This document shows positions 1 to 6,913 of a DNA stretch of 9,174 bases, one piece after another. The stretch spans positions 1-9,174 of the forward strand of contig JAGBWT010000120.1 in assembly GCA_017629615.1 (NCBI GenBank), written 5' to 3'. The first letter of the stretch is position 1. Each line of letters starts with the position of its first letter. The DNA is from Alistipes sp. (GTDB lineage: Bacteria > Bacteroidota > Bacteroidia > Bacteroidales > Rikenellaceae). The position numbers and the translations under genes are program-made. The notes beneath the pieces were generated by a model. It searched no databases and was not told the DNA's origin. It was given only the letters and a program-made list of their open reading frames with translations.

Positions 1-2172
1 GCCGTTGTAGCGGAGCAGAAGGAGACCCCTGCTGCCGAGCAGACCGCTTCGCGTATCGACGCTGTTGCCGAGGCTGATGCCGCTGCCGAGCAGAGCGAGT
101 CGGCTTCGTTGTTCGACCGCGAGCGCAATCCGCTTTTGGCTCTCCTCACTCCAAGCTATATGCAGTCGGCGGTGTTGGGTACAGCAGACGAGGCTGATGT
201 TGAGACTATCAACAAATATTTGCAGTACGAGAAGGTTGCTGCGGTATTCCCTAACGACGTGAAGTTTATGTGGTCGGTTAAGGCCGACAAGGAGGGTCGT
301 CGCGAACTATATGTTATCAAGGTTGAGCGTGCCGACGGTAAGGCTCCACTCGATGGTAACTCTATTTCGGACGCTCGTGCATCGTACGCTCAAACGGGTG
401 GCGCTGCCGAGGTTTCGATGTCGATGAACTCGAACGGTATGACCGAGTGGGCAAGATTGACAGGTGACAACGTTGGTCGTTGCATCGCAATCGTTCTCGA
501 CAACCACGTATATTCTGCACCTAACGTTCGCCAGAAGATTGAGGGTGGTAACTCGTCGATTACGGGTGACTTCACCATTCAGGAGGCACAGGACTTGGCC
601 AACGTACTCAAATCGGGTAAGGTTCCTGCCAAGGCCGAGATTGTAAACGACACCGTTGTAGGTCCATCGCTCGGTCAGGAGTCGATTAACTCGGGTCTGA
701 TGTCGTTCATCATCGCCTTTGTATTGGTACTCCTCTATATGGGTATCTTCTACCGTGGCGCAGGTTGGGTCAGCGATATTGCGTTGCTTGCCAACGTGTT
801 CTTCCTCGTGGGTATCCTCGTATCGTTCGGTGCGGTTTTGACCTTGCCTGGTATCGCGGGTATCGTACTGACGATGGGTATGGCAGTCGATGCCAACGTG
901 ATTATCTTTGAGCGTATCAAGGAGGAGTTGCGTGGTGGTAAGGGTCTTGCAGCCGCAATCAAGGACGGTTTCTCGAACGCTTACTCGGCAATTATCGACG
1001 GTAACCTTACGACTATCATCACGGGTATTATCCTCTATGTATTCGGTACAGGTCCTGTTCAGGGCTTCGCAATTACGTTGATTATCGGTATCATCACTTC
1101 GCTCTTCTGCTCGATTTTCATCACTCGCTTGATTATCGACGCTATCGTTAATAAGACGGGTAGCATCACCTTCTCGCGTAAGTGGTCGGAGAATTGGTTG
1201 TCGAATGTTCGTTTCGACTTCATCGGCAAGCGTAAGTTCTCCTACATCTTCTCGGGTGTGATTATCCTCGTTTCGATTGCATCGCTTGTATTCCACGGTT
1301 TGAATATGGGCGTTGAGTTTACGGGTGGTCGCAGCTATGTCGTAACATTCGACCAGGGTGTAGACGAGGAGGCTGTTCGTGTAGCATTCAACGAGGCCTT
1401 TGGTCAGGACGATGCTGCAAAGTCGTCGACCAACGTTACTCGCTATGGCGAAGAGGGTAAGAACCAGTTGCGTATCGTAACCCAGTACAAGCAGGGTGTT
1501 GCCGAAGATGGCGAGGTTGATGCACTTATCTATGGTGTGTTGAAGCCATTCTACGCAAAGGATATTACGCTCGACGAGTTCACCAGCACCAAAGACGAGA
1601 ATAGTGTAGGTATCGTTTCGTCGGAGCTTATCGGTCCTTCGATTGCCGACGATACAGCTACTGCCGCAATTTGGGCTATCGCCTTCTCGTTGCTTGGCGT
1701 AGGTCTCTATATCGCGCTCCGATTCCGTAAGTGGCAGTGGGCTACGGGTGCAACTTTGGCTCTCGCACACGATGCATTCCTTGTCATCGGTATCTTCTCG
1801 CTCTGTTACAGCTTTATGCCGTTTAACCTCGAAATCAACCAGGCATTCATCGCCGCAATCTTGACTATCGTAGGTTACTCGATTAACGATACCGTGGTTA
1901 TCTTCGACCGTATTCGTGAGTACGGCGTACTCTATCCAAAGCGCTCGATTAAGGAGAACATCAACAACGCTCTCTGCTCGACTTTGGCTCGTACGCTCAA
2001 TACTTCGGGTACTACGCTCGTTACGTTGCTCGCAATCTTTGTCTTCGGTGGTGAGACTATCCAGGGCTTTGTATTCGCGTTGCTCGTTGGTGTGATTGTC
2101 GGTACCTACTCGTCGTTGTTCATCGCAACGCCGTTGGCATACGATATGTTGCCAAAGAAGGAGCAGAAGTAA
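1..2172 (+). CDS. secDF: Fused protein translocase subunit SecDF (5'-truncated by window edge)
   Basis: The reading frame is open from base 1 to the TAA at 2170-2172, so the true start lies upstream; a TTG at 109 is an internal Leu codon, not a start. SecDF is an inner-membrane partner of SecYEG that uses the proton gradient to pull proteins across on the periplasmic side. Seen here: an Ala/Glu-rich stretch (bases 1-108), the rest of the SecD periplasmic domain, the SecD VGPSLG motif (658-675), a run of membrane helices, and the SecD motif with VDAN and IIFER (886 onward). The SecF half follows with GVEFTGG (1309-1329), the periplasmic loop, then SINDT/VIFDRIRE (1879 onward) and LARTLNTS. The Asp residues in the VDAN and IND motifs and the Arg before TLNTS match the membrane residues known to be important in SecDF proton coupling. 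SecD and SecF are one chain, as is usual in Bacteroidota. A terminator follows directly. Confidence 0.96.
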   Translation, partial: AVVAEQKETPAAEQTASRIDAVAEADAAAEQSESASLFDRERNPLLALLTPSYMQSAVLGTADEADVETINKYLQYEKVAAVFPNDVKFMWSVKADKEGRRELYVIKVERADGKAPLDGNSISDARASYAQTGGAAEVSMSMNSNGMTEWARLTGDNVGRCIAIVLDNHVYSAPNVRQKIEGGNSSITGDFTIQEAQDLANVLKSGKVPAKAEIVNDTVVGPSLGQESINSGLMSFIIAFVLVLLYMGIFYRGAGWVSDIALLANVFFLVGILVSFGAVLTLPGIAGIVLTMGMAVDANVIIFERIKEELRGGKGLAAAIKDGFSNAYSAIIDGNLTTIITGIILYVFGTGPVQGFAITLIIGIITSLFCSIFITRLIIDAIVNKTGSITFSRKWSENWLSNVRFDFIGKRKFSYIFSGVIILVSIASLVFHGLNMGVEFTGGRSYVVTFDQGVDEEAVRVAFNEAFGQDDAAKSSTNVTRYGEEGKNQLRIVTQYKQGVAEDGEVDALIYGVLKPFYAKDITLDEFTSTKDENSVGIVSSELIGPSIADDTATAAIWAIAFSLLGVGLYIALRFRKWQWATGATLALAHDAFLVIGIFSLCYSFMPFNLEINQAFIAAILTIVGYSINDTVVIFDRIREYGVLYPKRSIKENINNALCSTLARTLNTSGTTLVTLLAIFVFGGETIQGFVFALLVGVIVGTYSSLFIATPLAYDMLPKKEQK

Positions 2173-2213
2173 TCCGAAGCAGTACGATTCATTTCGTATG
2201 ATATAGAGCAAGG

Positions 2214-2255
2214 CCCTCTCATATAGTATATATATGGGAGGGTTTTGCCGTTTTA
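2214..2255 (+). terminator. Rho-independent terminator after secDF
   Basis: An 11-bp stem pairs 2214-2224 (ccctctcatat) with 2232-2242 (atatgggaggg), with one T-G wobble and a 7-base loop. It is followed by TTTT, GCCG and another TTTT. It lies 42 bases after the secDF stop and separates secDF from the lipoprotein cassette. Confidence 0.85.
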
Positions 2256-2291
2256 TGAGATAATTTTAATATCCTAATACCTATTTATAAT

Positions 2292-2426
2292 ATGATAAAG
2301 GATATGGAGGTCTATCGCAGACCTGTGGCACAAATTGTTGTGCTGAAAGTCGAAGCCGGCTACTCGGCTTCGGAAGATGGTGATGGCTTTGAGCAGCCAG
2401 AATATGGTGGCGAAGATAATTTGTAA
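2292..2426 (+). CDS. Small 44-residue protein upstream of the lipoprotein gene
   Basis: A 44-codon ORF runs from ATG 2292 to TAA 2424-2426; ATG 2304 (40 codons) is an alternative start. The peptide begins MIKDMEVYRRPVAQ, has a short hydrophobic centre (IVVLKVEAGYSAS), and ends in a Gly/Asp/Glu-rich tail (EDGDGFEQPEYGGEDNL). There is no signal peptide. From memory, short proteins with a YxxP start, a 'VxxEAGF/Y..S' centre and an acidic tail are common just ahead of fimbrillin-like lipoprotein genes in Bacteroidales; their function is unknown to me. The stop lies 14 bases before the lipoprotein ATG and touches its Shine-Dalgarno-like site, so the two are probably co-transcribed and perhaps translationally coupled. 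It could instead be a leader peptide. I found no convincing TTTG/TAnnTTTG promoter in the 45 bases upstream. Confidence 0.6.
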   Translation: MIKDMEVYRRPVAQIVVLKVEAGYSASEDGDGFEQPEYGGEDNL

Positions 2427-2432
2427 GAGGAG
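2427..2432 (+). promoter_or_regulatory. Shine-Dalgarno-like site for the large lipoprotein gene
   Basis: GAGGAG directly abuts the stop codon of the small upstream ORF and lies 8 bases before the ATG at 2441. The geometry would let a ribosome finishing the small ORF reinitiate on the lipoprotein gene. Bacteroidota rely little on this motif, so its strength is uncertain. Confidence 0.5.
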
Positions 2433-2440
2433 AGTCGGTT

Positions 2441-5400
2441 ATGAAGAGATTATTTTCGTTTTGCGCACTCGCTTTTGCGCTTATTGCTACCTCGTGTAGT
2501 CAAGACTCCACCTATTCGGAGCCACTGCCATTGCAGACGTTGAATTTCTATGTCGATAGCGAGGCGTCGCGTGTCGATTTCGATAGCACGACTCACCTCT
2601 ATGAGTGGACGGGCGACGAGCGTCTGGGTGTCTATGTAGCCTCGGCTGCCCCAACCCCTAATACATATGCCGACGTTGAGTTGCACGATGGTAAGGCCTA
2701 CTGTTCGGCTACTACCAATGCCTACGCTGCGGGCGATAAGATGTATGTTTATTACCCGTTTAGCGATGCTAACGACGGCCTTTCGGTCAATGCTGTGCGT
2801 GTGTCGATTCCTTCGCGCCAGAGCGTTGTTGCAGGCGAACTTGATGCTACACAGATGCCGATGGTTGCTTCGCCGGTTACGCTTGGCGCTACCGTGCCAA
2901 CGGTCTATATGCGTCCGCTTGCATCGTTGTTGTGCTTCCGTATCTATGCTTCGGGCAAGTATGCGGGCGAGAAGGTGTCGTCGATTTCCTATGCCGACAA
3001 GACAAAAGCCCTCGCAGGCCAATTTACTATCGACGCCACACAAGTCGGTGGCGAGAAGTGGGGTCTTACGGGTGGCGACGCAAACTTGATAATGGTTAGC
3101 CTCCCCGAGCCTTATGCTGTTTCGACAACAAAGGAGGCTGCAAAGACTATCTATATGGTCCTTGCACCAAACAACTATTCGGGTAGCCTTGTCGTTACGA
3201 CCGACAAAGCGGTCTATACCTACGATTATGCTCGCGAGGTTGCTCGCAACACCTACTACAACGTCAATATCAACCTCTCGAACGCTTCGTCGCGCAAGAG
3301 CCTCGATGGCGAACTTGGTGGTGGTGATGGTAGCGCAGCCAACCCTTATATTATCGACGAGGCAGCCGATTTGGTGCTTCTCTCGACCAAGTGTGCTGCT
3401 GCCGATGCTGCCTATATCGATAAGTGCTACCGTCAGGTGTGCGATATCGACCTCTCGGCTTCGACCTTTAAGCCTATCGGTACCGATGCAGCCCGTTTCG
3501 CAGGTACCTACGACGGTGGTAACTTTGTTGTCTCGGGTATCACTATCGCAGAGAGCAATAGCGCTCCGTGCGGTATGTTTGCCTATACCGAGGGCGCAAC
3601 TATTCGTGGCGTCGTGATTGAGAACTTCACTAACAAAGGTACGGGCGGCTGTGTCGGAGGTGTTGTCGGTAAGGCCTATAATTCGGTTATCGAGAACTGT
3701 ACGATGGATAGTAACCTCTCTACGACGGTTACCATCAGTGGTGGTATCGTTGCCTACCTCTATGGCGGTAAGGTTATCAACTGCTCGACTACCGAGCGCT
3801 CGACCATCAAGAGTATCACGACAGAGTGGGCGCAGAGTGGCGGTATCGTCGGCTATGCGCTTGGCGGTGCTTTGGTCGAGGGTTGTACGATGTCGGGTAA
3901 TGTAGCCTCGATGAACAAGCGTATCGGTGGTATCGTTGGCGACCTTCGTGAGAGTTCGACGGTCAAGAACTGTCGCTTTACCACTACGGCCGAGGTATTC
4001 AACAACGCCCACTCTTGCGGTGGTATCGTTGGTGGCCACTATTCGGATAGTGTGGTTGAGAATTGTGTCGTTGAGGGTACGGTAGGCTCGCAAGGCCAAT
4101 ATTGTGGCGGTATATCGGGTTACTTCCCAAGCGGAATAATCAAGAATTGTCGCGTTACTGCTGCGGCTACCGTATCGTCATACCACGAGCATTGTGGCGG
4201 TATTGCAGGTATTGTCGGCTATACGGGCGACAATGTCGCAAAGGTCGAAGATTGTGTTATCGAGGGCGATATGTCGGTGCAACACCTCTCTACGGGTGGT
4301 ATCGCGGGTCGCCTCTATGCGGGTAGCTCAATCATCAACTCGACGGTTAAGGAGAGTGTCGAGATTCAGGCCTTTGGCGAAAACTGTGGTGGTATCGTGG
4401 GTCTTCAATCGGGCGGAACTATCAAGAATTGCGTTATGGAGGGCGACCTCACACTGCTCTCCAATGGTCAGTACGGTGGTGGTATCGTGGGCCTGATGAA
4501 TGAGGGCGAGATTCTCGATTGTACGGTTCAGCGCACATCTTCGATTTCGGTCAACGGCATTTGTGCAGGAGGTGTTGTCGGTGTTGTATCTATCTCGACA
4601 GCCTCGGTGGTTTGCCTTATCGACGGTTGTACGGTCTATGCCGATGTTAAGGGCTTCTACGATGTCGGTGGCTTGGTCGGCTACGCAAAACCTAATACCG
4701 AAGGCTCGAAACTGATAATCGCCAATAGCGTCTATGCCTATGGCGAGATTACCTCGACGGGACTGAATAGCAACAACTACAACCTCGCAGGTGGTGTTAT
4801 CGGTTGGTTGCACGGTACGACAGGCGTCGGCGAGGTTCAACTTGCCAACCTTGCAATCCGCCCTTCGCGCATCAACTGTGTTGCCGAATATGCGGGTAAT
4901 AAGACTCTGCTCGGCATTGCAGGTATCGTTGGCTTCCGCAACCGTGCCAAGACTGTCGGTATGACCTGCCTCTACACCGATTTCAATAAAGACAAGTTAT
5001 ATATTGGCGGCAAGCCGTTTGCCGAGTCGGGTACAACGGCTACTCTCTATGGTTCGCTCTTTGGCTCGACCAACGGTATGACGGCCAATGGCTACTTCTA
5101 CGACAACTCTATCCAGTTGGGTGCGCCATCGCAGGTTAGCAAGGTCACTATGACCAATTCAAAGGCCGTTACTCCGCAGCAGATGAGCGATGGTACGTTG
5201 CTCGCCCTGCTCAATTCGGCTGCTTCGTCGGCTTCGGTTGCAGGTGTTACGATGCGTAGTTGGAAGGCCGATGCCGAGGGTTATCCTACAATCGCAACCG
5301 CTCCGGCTTGCAACGCACAGCCTTCGCAACCTTCGGTTGCCGCTCCAAAGCGTGTCAGCGTTATCGGTGACTCCATTTCGACCTATCGCGGTTATATCCC

Positions 5401-6112
5401 TTACGGCTATGGTGCTCACTATCCAACAACCGATGGCGACCTTAACCTCGTAGGCCAAACATATTGGTATCGACTCATCTACGACCATATGCAGAACGCA
5501 CGCCTCGAACGTAATATCGCAATGTCTGCCACGGCTGTTGCCCGTACTACCAATACGGCATACGAGAGCAAAGCGTGGTTTGGCTACGACTATTGTGCGC
5601 GCTTTATCGCCCAGAATGGTGTGGGTAACCCCGATATAGTTATTATTCACGGTGGTACCAACGACTATGGCCACAACTGCGACCAACTGATTTCGGGCGT
5701 TGCTATGCGTTCAACTACCCCTGCGTCGGATAGCGCATTGGAGGCTCTCTATGCAACGGCTGCGGCCGCTACAACCCGTGCCGAGGTTGAGGCTCTCAAC
5801 GATACAACCTTCTGCGAGGCCTATATCAAACTTATCTGCCTTATCCGTGAGCGTAATCCGCAGGCCAAAATCGTCTGCATCGTGGGCGACTGCGTTGGCG
5901 CAGGTATGCAAGGCTCAATCCATAAGATTGCAGCCCACTACAACGCCAAGGTTGTCGATTTGTTGGCCGTAAATGGTTTCAACGACCAAGTCTATATGCC
6001 AAAGCACGACTACAACCCTTCAACCGGTTCGGGTTGTCACCCATCGTCGAAGGCTATGGAGTTTATTGCCAATAAGATATATACGGAACTTGGTCAATGG
6101 CTTGAAAACTAA
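2441..6112 (+). CDS. Large lipoprotein: fimbrillin-like region, GLUG beta-helix, SGNH/GDSL hydrolase domain
   Basis: A 1223-residue protein, probably anchored in the outer membrane and possibly surface exposed. Residues 1-18 form a lipoprotein signal peptide ending IATS before Cys19; the lipobox is loose, as often in Bacteroidota. Residues ~30-285 resemble the fimbrillin/Mfa-like family (WTGDERLGVY, a KMYVYYPF segment, a PLASLLCFRI strand). A G-rich linker and the NPYIID entry typical of GLUG proteins (about residue 300) lead into about 13 GGxVG-type repeats at residues 406-790, expected to form a beta-helix. They close with a TPQQM...W...GYPTI tail. Residues ~970-1223 resemble an SGNH/GDSL hydrolase: GDSIS with Ser978 as nucleophile, GGTND at 1071-1075, and His1200 in HPS. 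The usual block II Gly appears as Ala1030, and the Asp three before the His is Ser1197, so activity is uncertain. A plausible but inferred role is adhesion or glycan binding joined to deacylation of a surface carbohydrate. Confidence 0.88.
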   Translation: MKRLFSFCALAFALIATSCSQDSTYSEPLPLQTLNFYVDSEASRVDFDSTTHLYEWTGDERLGVYVASAAPTPNTYADVELHDGKAYCSATTNAYAAGDKMYVYYPFSDANDGLSVNAVRVSIPSRQSVVAGELDATQMPMVASPVTLGATVPTVYMRPLASLLCFRIYASGKYAGEKVSSISYADKTKALAGQFTIDATQVGGEKWGLTGGDANLIMVSLPEPYAVSTTKEAAKTIYMVLAPNNYSGSLVVTTDKAVYTYDYAREVARNTYYNVNINLSNASSRKSLDGELGGGDGSAANPYIIDEAADLVLLSTKCAAADAAYIDKCYRQVCDIDLSASTFKPIGTDAARFAGTYDGGNFVVSGITIAESNSAPCGMFAYTEGATIRGVVIENFTNKGTGGCVGGVVGKAYNSVIENCTMDSNLSTTVTISGGIVAYLYGGKVINCSTTERSTIKSITTEWAQSGGIVGYALGGALVEGCTMSGNVASMNKRIGGIVGDLRESSTVKNCRFTTTAEVFNNAHSCGGIVGGHYSDSVVENCVVEGTVGSQGQYCGGISGYFPSGIIKNCRVTAAATVSSYHEHCGGIAGIVGYTGDNVAKVEDCVIEGDMSVQHLSTGGIAGRLYAGSSIINSTVKESVEIQAFGENCGGIVGLQSGGTIKNCVMEGDLTLLSNGQYGGGIVGLMNEGEILDCTVQRTSSISVNGICAGGVVGVVSISTASVVCLIDGCTVYADVKGFYDVGGLVGYAKPNTEGSKLIIANSVYAYGEITSTGLNSNNYNLAGGVIGWLHGTTGVGEVQLANLAIRPSRINCVAEYAGNKTLLGIAGIVGFRNRAKTVGMTCLYTDFNKDKLYIGGKPFAESGTTATLYGSLFGSTNGMTANGYFYDNSIQLGAPSQVSKVTMTNSKAVTPQQMSDGTLLALLNSAASSASVAGVTMRSWKADAEGYPTIATAPACNAQPSQPSVAAPKRVSVIGDSISTYRGYIPYGYGAHYPTTDGDLNLVGQTYWYRLIYDHMQNARLERNIAMSATAVARTTNTAYESKAWFGYDYCARFIAQNGVGNPDIVIIHGGTNDYGHNCDQLISGVAMRSTTPASDSALEALYATAAAATTRAEVEALNDTTFCEAYIKLICLIRERNPQAKIVCIVGDCVGAGMQGSIHKIAAHYNAKVVDLLAVNGFNDQVYMPKHDYNPSTGSGCHPSSKAMEFIANKIYTELGQWLEN
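3656..4804 (+). repeat. Coding repeat array: about 13 GLUG-type units within the large lipoprotein
   Basis: The Gly-Gly codon pairs of the GGIVG-type motif begin at 3656, 3740, 3839, 3926, 4019, 4106, 4196, 4295, 4388, 4478, 4568, 4667 and 4790. Most units are 28-33 codons long; the last interval is 41. A typical unit runs GGIVG, a loop, then V-x-N-C-x-V-x-G. The pattern matches the GLUG motif and implies a right-handed beta-helix. Unit sequences have diverged, so recent tandem duplication is not evident. Confidence 0.8.
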
Positions 6113-6220
6113 TTTTGAGGGGTGATTTCTTCCTTCTTCTTGTCCGCGGTGAAGGTCATATACGTTAAGTATGCTCCCTCCACCGCGACCAAGAGAGCGT
6201 TGAAATCCCCACCTCAAAAT
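6112..6220. repeat. Imperfect palindromic element, about 109 bp
   Basis: The arm at 6112-6129 is nearly the reverse complement of the arm at 6202-6220 (ATTTTGAGG and ATTTC blocks match exactly, with a one-base gap and small differences between). A second nested stem pairs 6145-6151 (cgcggtg) perfectly with 6181-6187 (caccgcg) and extends outward through GTC/GAC with one bulged C. A weak inner stem (catat/gtatg) surrounds the loop at 6165-6171. The whole element could fold into one long interrupted hairpin as DNA or RNA. It begins at the last base of the lipoprotein stop codon. It is not a terminator by itself, as no T-run follows. Its family is not recognised. Confidence 0.65.
6148..6219. repeat. 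72-bp direct repeat, copy 1
   Basis: This stretch is repeated at 6255-6326 with an offset of 107 bases, no gaps and three substitutions (6176 C/T, 6199 G/C, 6210 C/T), about 96% identity. It is the 3' two thirds of the palindromic element. On the minus strand both copies read ALLVAVE and AYLTYMTFT in the same relative frame. All three substitutions change an amino acid in that frame, so peptide coding is not supported. Confidence 0.9.
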
Positions 6221-6254
6221 CAGTTTTCGGGGTTTCGGAGTTTAAGGGTTGAGA

Positions 6255-6326
6255 GGTGAAGGTCATATACGTTAAGTATGCTTCCTCCACCGCGACCAAG
6301 AGAGCCTTGAAATCCCTACCTCAAAA
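6255..6326. repeat. 72-bp direct repeat, copy 2
   Basis: Second copy of the 6148-6219 repeat. Its left side differs: at 6220-6254 there is only a degenerate resemblance to the copy-1 left arm (GTTTTCGGGGTTTC), so the long outer stem is largely lost. The CCTCAAAA end at 6319-6326 could pair with TTTTGAGG at 6113-6120 instead of the copy-1 end, which would allow alternative folds. The terminator hairpin lies 12 bases downstream. Confidence 0.9.
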
Positions 6327-6338
6327 CACTTTTATCAT

Positions 6339-6377
6339 AAAACAGCACGGTATCAAAGTCGATACCGTGCTGTTTTT
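6339..6377 (+). terminator. Strong rho-independent terminator, possibly bidirectional
   Basis: A perfect 16-bp stem pairs 6339-6354 with 6361-6376 around the 6-base loop AAAGTC, with an uninterrupted run of five T at 6373-6377. It lies 226 bases after the lipoprotein stop, so the palindromic repeats would form the 3' untranslated region of that message unless they are transcribed separately. AAAA at the left foot gives a short T-run on the minus strand, so some activity in the other direction is possible. Confidence 0.88.
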
Positions 6378-6387
6378 GTCTTTGCTG

Positions 6388-6419
6388 TGTGCGATATTCT
6401 ATATTTATTCGTATATTTG
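6388..6419 (+). promoter_or_regulatory. Bacteroidota-type promoter of the ybbR-coaE-folP-lolD operon
   Basis: TATATTTG at 6412-6419 is an exact match to the Bacteroidota -7 consensus TAnnTTTG. TGTG at 6388-6391 sits 20 bases upstream, the expected spacing for the -33 TTTG element, with one mismatch. The position just after a terminator and 50 bases before the ATG at 6470 supports the call. Confidence 0.68.
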
Positions 6420-6469
6420 CACTACTAACGTTTATTAGCAAGGGGCTGTTGCGCTCCAATATTACCGCT

Positions 6470-6913
6470 ATGAGAAAGTTTTGGAATCTGATTAAGAGTT
6501 CGTTCGCAAGGGTGCGACAATACGTATCGCCTGTCTTTATCGTGTTGCTTGTCGCCTCGTTTACGCTTTGGTATATCGCCAAACTCAACTACAACTATAC
6601 GACCGAGTTGGAGGTTAAGGTTCGCATTTGCGACACTCGATTTACGGTGCCTTGCGTAGTCGAGGGTAAGGGTACCAACCTCTTTGGCTATGCCATCTAC
6701 ACCTTTGGCCGTCTTAATATTCCGATTGAGGACCTTGTCTATACCGAACTTCACGAAGTGCGTGAGGCCGGTAGTGCGCCATCGCCAACCAAGCGTGTTC
6801 ATATCCAATCGGCGTCGTTGCTCAATGCCATATCGGTTCGGTTGAGCGACATCAAGATTCGCTCCGTTGGAGAGATTCCGGTTATCGAAATTCCAAAGGA
6901 GCAGCAAAAATGA
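6470..6913 (+). CDS. YbbR-like single-pass membrane protein
   Basis: A 147-residue protein. The frame is open further upstream, but that extension would start inside the promoter, so ATG 6470 (MRKFWNLI) is preferred. A basic N-terminus precedes one membrane helix at about residues 20-38 (VFIVLLVASFTLWYIAKL). The remaining ~105 residues are probably periplasmic and rich in predicted beta-strands (YTTELEVKVRI, FTVPCVVEGKG). Placement directly before coaE, and the helix followed by a strand carrying a 'V.v.G' pattern, match YbbR-like proteins found beside coaE in Bacteroidota. As I recall, those are usually about twice this length with several YbbR units, so this would be a short, roughly one-unit form. 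The sequence match is weak and the call leans on context. Its stop overlaps the coaE start (ATGA). Confidence 0.62.
   Translation: MRKFWNLIKSSFARVRQYVSPVFIVLLVASFTLWYIAKLNYNYTTELEVKVRICDTRFTVPCVVEGKGTNLFGYAIYTFGRLNIPIEDLVYTELHEVREAGSAPSPTKRVHIQSASLLNAISVRLSDIKIRSVGEIPVIEIPKEQQK

Noticed and set aside
307..2211. 634-codon open frame antisense to secDF
   Set aside because: The sense gene is unmistakable SecDF. The antisense frame is open because the sense gene avoids TTA, CTA and TCA codons (Ser is mostly TCG). Its product is Arg/Asp/Thr-rich with no recognisable domain.
2244..2268. Possible promoter TTTG...TAATTTTA upstream of the small ORF
   Set aside because: The spacer is only 13 bases against the expected 19-21, and the TTTG lies in the terminator tail; too weak to annotate.
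2450..4099. 549-codon open frame antisense to the lipoprotein gene
   Set aside because: Same codon-bias effect. The product shows no signal, membrane segment or domain, and the sense strand carries clear GLUG repeats.
6020..6217. Minus-strand ORF over the 3' end of the lipoprotein gene and repeat copy 1
   Set aside because: It overlaps the conserved SGNH block V coding sequence and lacks a plausible start context; it is a by-product of the palindrome.
6148..6326. CRISPR array
   Set aside because: Only two repeat units, 72 bp each, too long for CRISPR repeats, with no further units and no cas genes.
6256..6438. Plus-strand ORF across copy 2 of the repeat
   Set aside because: It reads through the perfect terminator hairpin and the promoter, starts with GTG in a repeat, and has no protein-like features.
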